A stretch of DNA of 64,000 nucleotides, taken from contig WELA01006175.1 of the NCBI GenBank assembly GCA_009602735.1, forward strand, positions 9,046 through 73,045, read 5' to 3'. Positions 57,710-64,000 of the stretch are shown one piece after another. The DNA comes from Mesotaenium endlicherianum (taxonomy: Eukaryota; Streptophyta; Zygnematophyceae; Zygnematales; Mesotaeniaceae). Positions within the stretch are counted from its first letter, which is position 1. Each line of letters starts with the position of its first letter. Made by a program: the position numbers and the translations under genes. The notes beneath the pieces are model-generated. The model made no database searches, was not told the origin of the DNA, and worked only from the letters and a program-made list of their open reading frames with translations.

Positions 57710-58672
57710 TGCCAAGTCATAATTGTCTCCACTAACCACGTCATGGAGTGATGCCCAATCATATTGCCGAATATCTTCCCAGCGTCGTCTTGTCCCACCA
57801 TCGCAATAATTTCTTGTGCAATGGGGTTGGGTACCCCCAGGCACCTTCCCTTCTCTTCAGCTGTAGGCTCTCTCCATTGAGCTTCTCTGTCGTGCGCATT
57901 CTTGACCATTCCTGGTCCTCCATTCACAAATGCGCGTGATCCTGGGTATGCCGTGAAGGTGGGCAGCACCACTCTTGGCCGGCCTGGCTCGTTGACGACG
58001 TACTGTGGGTAGGAATCCCTCCTAATCACTGGCTTGGTTTCCACCATCAGTGCTTCTCCCACAAATACTGCCGTTGGTGTGCGCCGCGTAATCTCCTCCA
58101 TCTCCCTCAGGATTTCAATGGACATGCCGTTGGTCCAGAATAGTCTGGCCCGGTGTGAGTCCTCCGTGCCTGGCGTCGTTGATCAATACATGATGACCCA
58201 GGGTGGAGTCGAAGACCAGCCATGGATCTCCTGGCTTCATCTGGGTGTAATCCATCCCTGGATGTACATTCTCAATCACAAACATTGGTGGGTAGAGATG
58301 CTGGCGTTCCCGCAGCGAACTGATGATTTTCACCATCCGTCCCCAGTGTTGTGCTCGCGGGTCATTGAATCCCCTCCTGTTCCCAGCTTGCGAGAAAGGT
58401 TGACAAGGGAATTCCGCAAAAATCCAGTCAATCCTGTAACCGTACAGGTCCTCAGACTTCACATCGAGGATGTTTCCTCCAGCAAGACGCACCAAACTAG
58501 TAGGCACCAATGCCTTGAAATGGTACATTTTCCGCATCTGACTCATGTCCTCCTTAAATGCTGTGAAGGCACTCTCATCATTGTCCACATACAGCACTTT
58601 GGATACTCGGATACCTCGCTGAATCAGTGAGATGGTTCCAGAACCAAGTTTGGCAAACAATTCCAGCACTAC
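57710..58672 (-). pseudogene. Type II C5-cytosine DNA methyltransferase
   Basis: Motif I VVLELFAKLGSGTISL, motif II VLYVDNDESAF, motif IV FAEFPCQPFSQAGNRRG with the catalytic Cys at about 58403, motif VI FVIENVHPGMD, a motif VIII-like stretch INDARHGGLTPGQ, motif IX REPTAEEKGRCLGVPN and motif X GNMIGHHSMTWLVETIM are all visible in that order. PCQ and the IX/X wording are textbook C5 methyltransferase. It lies between protease and RT, as in type I, but differs in most residues, so the two were either gained separately or have diverged for a long time. Substrate and activity are inferred. Confidence 0.9.
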
Positions 58673-59020
58673 TACTTCTCTCCTGCGAAAAGTATCTTCC
58701 ATCCTCACAATGCCTTGCGGCAGCGGGTCTACTCCAGGCATCAAATTGGGAGCAGACTTAACTGGATAAGGAATTGGCAGCAGCTCTTGCGGGCCACGGT
58801 CCCTGTTACTCACAGCTTCCAGTTGCTCCATAATCCGAGGTTGCCAAGCCAAGGGAGTCGGCATGTTGACGCTGGTGTAGCCTTCCTCTTCGCGTTGCAT
58901 GATGAGATCATAATGGTCTGGATATCGGTCATTCGCACAACAGTCTAGCAGTCCATAGTTTGCCTCTCCTGAGCAAACCGTTTTACCAAGAATTTCTCCT
59001 GACGGCTGCCGATCTGTCGA

Positions 59021-59383
59021 CTGGTAAGTCACCCTCTGCTTCCGCAGGTCGATGACCATACCCAGGGGAATCAGGGCTTCGGTCCCCAAGAGAACATCAT
59101 AGTTCTCTGCCTCTGTCACCGTGCATTCTATGAGCAGTGACGCCTCCTCAGGTTTCCCCAAGTTTACTGTGATTTTCACAGGCTTGCGGGTGATTCCACA
59201 AGACTTTGAAATCTGCCCAGATGCAGTCCTCAACTGAAAAAGACTTTCTTTCAGGTCCCTTGCCGTCAATCCCAGAGCTTTCACAGCTTGCTTTACCAAG
59301 ATTACTGGCTGTGCGTCAGTGTTCAATAGGATATTGGGAGCGGCCCAGTCGTTGAACGTCAAAACTCTATCCTTGTTCTGCAC
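59021..59383 (-). pseudogene. Type II aspartic-protease region
   Basis: The words RVLTFNDWAAPNILLNTDAQ, VKALGLTARDLKES and NYDVLLGTEALIPLGMVIDL match type I protease (FDTGAQPV, DVLLGQDVLFPIG) in order and spacing, so this is the same retropepsin-like domain. Confidence 0.75.
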
Positions 59384-59799
59384 TCTCATAGTGCTGAAAT
59401 TAGTAGGCAGCGAAGCGCTGTTCGCGCCTTCCTCAGCTATGTCCAGCTGCTGTCCGGCTTCTTCAACCGTGAAAGGATACGTAAGACGCAGATCAGCAAG
59501 TGAAAGACAAGGAATGTGCTGAATCCGGTGTTCCACCAGAGCTTTCAGCTTCTCCAGCGAAAAACTAAATGTCTTGCGTGGCTCAGGCTTGGCTTGTCGT
59601 AGCTGCGCAATCTCGTTCTCATCGAGGATGATCCGAAAAGTCTGAGGAAGCTTCCCAGCATTCCTTGGAACCAGACGGTCATGATCTGCGCGCTCCGCAG
59701 CCGTTGCAGCCACTTCCTTCTCAGGCGTCAGCTTCTCGCCTTTGCAGACGGTCTTTTCGGCCACATCTGCATCATAATAGACATTAGGCACATTTGGTC

Positions 59800-61180
59800 T
59801 TGCAAATTGAGCTTTCAACTCTGCAATCTCTGCACTCATAGCATCATACTTCTGGTTACCCTTTCGGTTACCAGAGTTATCTTTCTCCTTTTTCTTACCC
59901 TTATCTGCCTCTTTCGTGGCAGCATTAGCCCATGGTGGCTTCAGATTTGGGTTCTTGGACCAACCCTCATCTGCTGAGTGTCCCTTTTTGCTGCAATGTG
60001 CGCATACCTGCGCCTTGCTAGCAGACAATTGCTTAGCATCCGGGTACGGACAATCTCTCTTCTGATGTCCAAATTTCCCGCAATTCCAACAGCCCTCTGC
60101 TATCTCAACAGTGTTGGCGTGCTTAGCAAACCTATTGAAAGACCCGCTCTTCTTCTTAAACTGAAAATTAGAGCTATTGGCCTTAGGTTGAAAGGATTCC
60201 TCCTTTCTCTCAGGAGCCATAAGCGTCCTGGAAGCCTCCTTGTACCAGACTTTACCTTCCTCGACATTGCGTGCTATTTCAGCAGCTTCGTCGATGTTCC
60301 AATCGATTCCGCGCTTTGCAGATAGGTGCGGCCTGACCTCCCGATCTGTGTCTTTACCTAGACACAATAAGAATTTGTCAGCCACAATCCTAGGCTCATA
60401 GATTCCTACCTTCTTGGCAAGGTCTACCAATCTGGATTTGACTTGGACTTGGCAGCAGGTATCGCTCTTCCTGATGACAAAGCGGACAGGCGGGCTTTCG
60501 CAGCCTCTTTCTGGATTTTTAAATCCCTTGCCTTCTTTTGCTCGTCAAACGCCCATTCCTGGGTAAGGTTCTCATCCTTCCGGAATTGACGATAAAGCAA
60601 CAAGGCATCCTTGTCCAAGTACTAAACCAAGCTTATAAAAGCGACTGACTGAGTGTAAAATGAATCCTTTTGGATTCTCTCAAAGAAATCAACCCAATAG
60701 ATCTCATCAAACTCTTCGAAAGTGAGACTATTTCCACTAGTTCGTCCACTAAAACACTTTGTAGACAGCTTGAAGTTAGGATTTTCATCCTTATCATCAC
60801 CAGTCATTTTGAATGGCGACCAAGACTCACTAACTTTACCCCACACGTCGTGCTCTCTGCCCAAATTGGATTCGAAGGCTTGCGTGTTATACGGATTCTC
60901 ACCGTTCGTGGCAGTATGGCAAGACTCGTCTCCCGACGGTTGCTCACTCCACAGGTTATCCGTGCGCTCAGATGTCTCACTTCCTCGTGGACTCTGGCTT
61001 GAATCAAAACCTTCCGCAGGCTCCACAGGGTAGTTGAGTCTTCCACTCCTCAACCGCATGTACAGTTGAATTTCTCCGGGTTCCTTTTCAGGTTGAGCAC
61101 CGGCAGCCCTCACAGGCCTCAATCCCCAATTTGCTTGGGAATTTCTATTCACCTGAACCACATAACCGAAGTTCTCAGAA
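59800..61180 (-). pseudogene. Type II gag region with zinc knuckles
   Basis: The upstream part starts MPVNPRTLRHKAYVEVRDFR close to the end of A1 and includes YMRLRSGRLNYPVEPAEG. The downstream part has VRPHLSAKRGIDWNIDEAAE (gag C-terminal region), a CCHC knuckle CWNCGKFGHQKRDC near 60091-60050 and a second Cys/His cluster CAHCSKKGHSADEGW. Lys-rich spacer follows. It would bind element RNA. The region is broken. Confidence 0.75.
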
Positions 61181-61182
61181 GT

Positions 61183-62428
61183 AGGACGGAAGTCTCTTAC
61201 TTCCACATAGGCTTTATGCCTTAAGGTTCTTGGGTTCACAGGCAAGCAAATTGTAGTTTGCAGAAATCACACTCTAAGCAGCTTGACATACAACGTCAGA
61301 TTCAAAAAAAATCGCCCTTCAGCCTTTCGCTTAACTTCCACAAAGTCACAGCTTACAAAACTCTGAAACTACACGTCTATGCTGGCCTGGGTCAAGCTCT
61401 TCACTTAACACCGCGCCTTAACAGCTCTTCATTGCCAGGCTAGGCTCACTCAGTTCTTCACTGAGAGCTTTATCTGTCAATACTACTCTCTCTCTTCGAG
61501 ATGCGAATGCGACTTCTGAGAACTCGGAGACTAACACACAACTCATCATTTTAAGGCTGCTTCACACACACTTGTGGCGTTCGGCCGAATCTGTGCTAAT
61601 TTCCTAGCAGATTCTATTCTGCGGTTCCCCTACTTTCAACAGTGAGATTCCCTCTTGGGAACTCCTACAATCCTAACTTATCTATGATACACTGAGAAGA
61701 ATCTTCAGCGTCGGCAGAAGCGTGGGGCCTCGGCTCTCCAATGGCCTTGGGAACTCCTTCTTCTTCTTCGCGCCCTTCTTCTCCTTCCTTCTGCTCTTTC
61801 TGCTCCTTGGCAAAGGTGCGTGAGAGTGAATAACATGTCTCAGCAAGATTCGTGCCTTTCGCAGGCACCACACAGCGTCATCTTCCGAGAATGCCATGCT
61901 TAGTCACAAAGCTTAGCTGCATGTCGCTTCTGCCTAGCCATGCTCAACTCAAACTTGTAGTCACTCAGCATGCATGCACACCTCGTAACTGTCGCGCGTG
62001 GCTGCTTAGCTTCTCAGCTGGCAGGCACGCCTAATTGGCTCATGGCTAAGAACTCCTGAGCGGCGTGTACAAGCAAATGCCACTTGCTCAAGATTCCCAG
62101 CCGGGCGGCCGTAACCTCTCTTGGCATTGCGGCCATGACCTGGCTTATTCTGCCAGTCACGCAGTACCTGACTTGGTACCTGCTGGGCGGCTCATCACTT
62201 ATCCCCAGTTTCTAGCCTCGCGGCTGTCTATGCTGTCAAAACCTCCCCCATTCCTGGGTGTGGGGCATATTGACATTGACCCCTTGCCAGTGGTCTTGAC
62301 GCTGACATAACCGCTGACTGCAACGTAATTAGTCAAGTGGTCGGTGAGTCAACGTTGACTTTCCGTACCTGGGTGGCCGTAGCTTGCGCTGCGCGTGTGA
62401 CACCGTCAAGCGGATAGTAGTCGCGACA
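61183..62428 (-). repeat. II terminal repeat A1
   Basis: 1,246 bp, equal in length to A2 (51204-52449), about 2% different. It starts TGTCGCGACTACTATCCG at 62428 on the element strand. No B repeat lies outside it. TACTTCTGAGAAC follows directly (61171-61183), where a primer site would be expected. Confidence 0.9.
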
Positions 62429-62565
62429 CCACTCAAGGCGCTTTCAAGACCACCTTGCAAAAGTCCACCGAGTGCTCCACCAGCTTCGATGCCACTAAGA
62501 ACGATATAGGCCATAATGGCTGATCTTTTGGAGGTTCGTTCGGAGTTGACAATCCCTCAGTTGAT
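62429..62565 (-). other. Small open frame of unknown nature beside element II
   Basis: On the minus strand a frame with an ATG at 62514 encodes a Gly/Leu/Ala-rich peptide (MAYIVLSGIEAGGALGG, then LLQGGLESALSG) running up to the element II boundary. It could be an exon of a host gene or chance. I do not recognise it, and no splice signals can be assigned with confidence. Confidence 0.25.
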
Positions 62566-63564
62566 GAAAATCAACTTCAAACAAGGTCGCATAGATTGTA
62601 GGTTCCACATGTAGTTGCTGATACCACATTACATTTGAAGTGACTGTCAGCAAGGAATGCAAAGCACTTTGCTGTAAGCATGAAATCTGAGTGCTTCTGA
62701 AGGTTGTGCATATGCAGTCGCCAGTTAATGAGCTTATGCATCAATCAGTGGTGGAAATATACTCGCGCCTCTCATTCTCGACCTTAGCAATTCATCACTG
62801 AATTTGAGTCGTACTGGGGAGACACTCTACAACCTTGAAACTCCAACCTTGAAACTCCTTGCATGAGAATTTTTTACTTCGGTATAGCGACATCCAGAAA
62901 GTGGCATACTTTTAAATATGGACGGGAGTGTAGCCACTCTGACGTCGTCTTCATACCTGAACAGCAATGGTGGAATACGCCCAGATGATCTTCATGATGC
63001 CTACCTATCAGAGCTCCTATCATACAGCCTTGAGCGCCTCAACAAGGTCAGCGTCTAGAAAAGCCTCTGTCCTGCATCGTAACAAAAAAAAACCACCATA
63101 TGTGCTCTTGAGTAAGTAGGCGTACCAGTACACTGTGGTAAGCTCCTTCGCATGGTTCCTGATCCTGTAGACGGTTCTCAAAAAGACATATTTGCATATT
63201 CGATTACTTTGTTGACCAAACTACAATTAGGCCCAGCATCCTGCAATAGAAGGTTCTTCGTGTTTGCCTCGTCTTTGAGGATGCCCTTTAGTTGGAATGC
63301 ATGCTGCTGCCTTGGGCATCCCTGTGGGGTCCATCACGTCTATCAGCGCAGTTCCCTATCATAGCTTTCCTGTGACCCATTTGTTAACCAAAACAAGAAT
63401 GATCTAAAATTAAGAATGAGAAGAATTGAAGCTGGATAACCTCAGCGCATGAGTGCACGAGTGCATGGCTGGGTGCACATAGCTTCAGACTGCAGCTGTT
63501 GTGTTCAAGCTAGTGGTGAAAACAACCTGTTTCTACCTCCTGGAGAGGAGCGGAATGTACTCGA
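62566..63564. other. Non-element DNA, no gene recognised
   Basis: About 1 kb of mixed-composition sequence with no recognisable protein, RNA gene or transposon part. It holds a 14-base tandem duplication (aaccttgaaactcc, near 62830-62858) and an A-run at 63084-63092. Short frames are present but carry no known motif. Confidence 0.5.
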
Positions 63565-64000
63565 CATGCAAGTTCCGACCTTCTTCTCCATCCCAAACAT
63601 CCAGTGTCTGTGTGAGCGAAACCCGACTTATTGTGGTCATATTCAGATTGGTGTGTAAAAAGGAACTGGCCTCATTGCAGTCATGTTTTCAAATTCCTCC
63701 CTATCCTGAAGCCTCAGTCCGGTGTGTGAACAGGGCAAAGGTAGTGCAGTCAGGTTCCCACCTTCTTGAGTGTAGTGTGTGAACAGGAACCGGATTTACT
63801 GCGTCAGCTTGCTACCTCCTTCTCCATCCTGAAGCCTCAGTACTGGGTGTGAAAAAGAATTGGACTTGTTGTGGTCAGGTTCCCACCTCCGTCTCCAGCC
63901 TGAAGCCCTCGTTCTGGTACGTGAACAGGAACCAGACTTGTTGCGGTCAGACTCGGAGCGGATCAGGAGGCAGATGCAGGAGGTGGCAGTGGGCCACTAC
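63565..64000. repeat. Degenerate minisatellite, period about 70-76 bp
   Basis: Five or so imperfect units share the words GTTCCCACCTCC.TCTCCA, CCTGAAGCCTCAGT, GTGTGAACAGGAACCGGA and CTTGTTGTGGTCAG. CCTGAAGCC words occur near 63705, 63823 and 63899; the last two are 76 bp apart. Some units are shortened. The array runs off the right edge, so its full length is unknown. Confidence 0.7.

Larger units (their letters stand above)
50900..62428 (-). mobile_element. II: type II DNMT-bearing Ty3/gypsy-like element, full span
   Basis: An 11.5-kb unit flanked by CCAC (GTGG on the element strand) on both sides. Minus-strand order: A1 61183-62428, gag about 59800-61180, protease about 59021-59383, DNMT about 57710-58672, linker 55667-56950, RT and RNase H 54230-55450, integrase 53250-54130, PHD-like finger 52865-52970, purine tract, B1 52452-52755, GC, A2 51204-52449, B2 50900-51203. 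Both A copies are 1,246 bp and both B copies 304 bp. I count about 26 differences between A1 and A2 (about 2%), so it is young. It is broken, with a handful of breaks. Protein similarity to type I is low outside the catalytic motifs, so this is a separate family. Confidence 0.9.

Noticed and set aside
1-64000. Bacterial-type features: operons, CRISPR arrays, ribosome binding sites, riboswitches
   Set aside because: None was seen. The content is eukaryotic retroelements throughout.

Overview
This window is eukaryotic repeat DNA, almost wholly built of retroelements inserted into one another. No complete host gene, rRNA or CRISPR array is visible. The repeats are plant-like: Ty3/gypsy chromoviruses with a C-terminal chromodomain and a primer site of the initiator-Met type (TGGTATCGGAGC), a Copia element, and a piggyBac remnant. 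Three copies of Ty3/gypsy-like elements carry a C5-cytosine DNA methyltransferase (DNMT). From memory, such elements have been reported in charophyte algae and, in other retroelement classes, in dinoflagellates. I therefore infer a large, repeat-rich streptophyte (charophyte-type) alga, with moderate confidence.

Layout. 1-342: LTR piece of a chromovirus family called here G1. 343-4500: Copia 3' half (+), split by a piggyBac derivative (762-2868). 4501-28370: G1 chromovirus (-), split by DNMT element Ia (+, 5469-16815) and by chromovirus A (-, 19359-25504). 28371-46139: chromovirus C (-, family of A), split by DNMT element Ib (+, 28612-41861) and by a solo LTR of family D (42841-43758). 46140-49219: 3' part of chromovirus D (+). 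49220-50639: 5' end of a type II DNMT element, Y (-). 50640-50899: short non-element DNA. 50900-62428: full-span type II DNMT element (-). 62429-64000: non-element DNA ending in a minisatellite. The nest is up to five insertions deep.

The system of most interest is the DNMT elements. Two clearly different families (type I = Ia and Ib; type II) share one order of parts: gag with zinc knuckles, aspartic protease, DNMT, reverse transcriptase, RNase H, DDE integrase, then a PHD-type zinc finger in the place where the neighbouring chromoviruses have a chromodomain. So one element joins a DNA-methylation writer to a probable chromatin reader. Their ends are not ordinary LTRs. All three full spans read A1 - internal - B1 - GC - A2 - B2, begin TGTC, end in ACA, and have 4-bp target duplications (TAAG/TAAG, TTGC/TTGG, GTGG/GTGG). 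This split-direct-repeat layout is known from tyrosine-recombinase elements (PAT, Ngaro), but here the encoded enzyme is a DDE integrase. The B1|A2 junction is a palindrome (CGACAGCTGTCG in type II) that looks like the element's two ends joined through two extra bases.

All retroelements here are treated as fossils. Most are broken; element A and element II keep the largest open stretches. All seven single-N gaps look like unmerged contig joins (five have the same sequence on both sides, two bracket a misplaced block), so the short duplications there are probably not biological.
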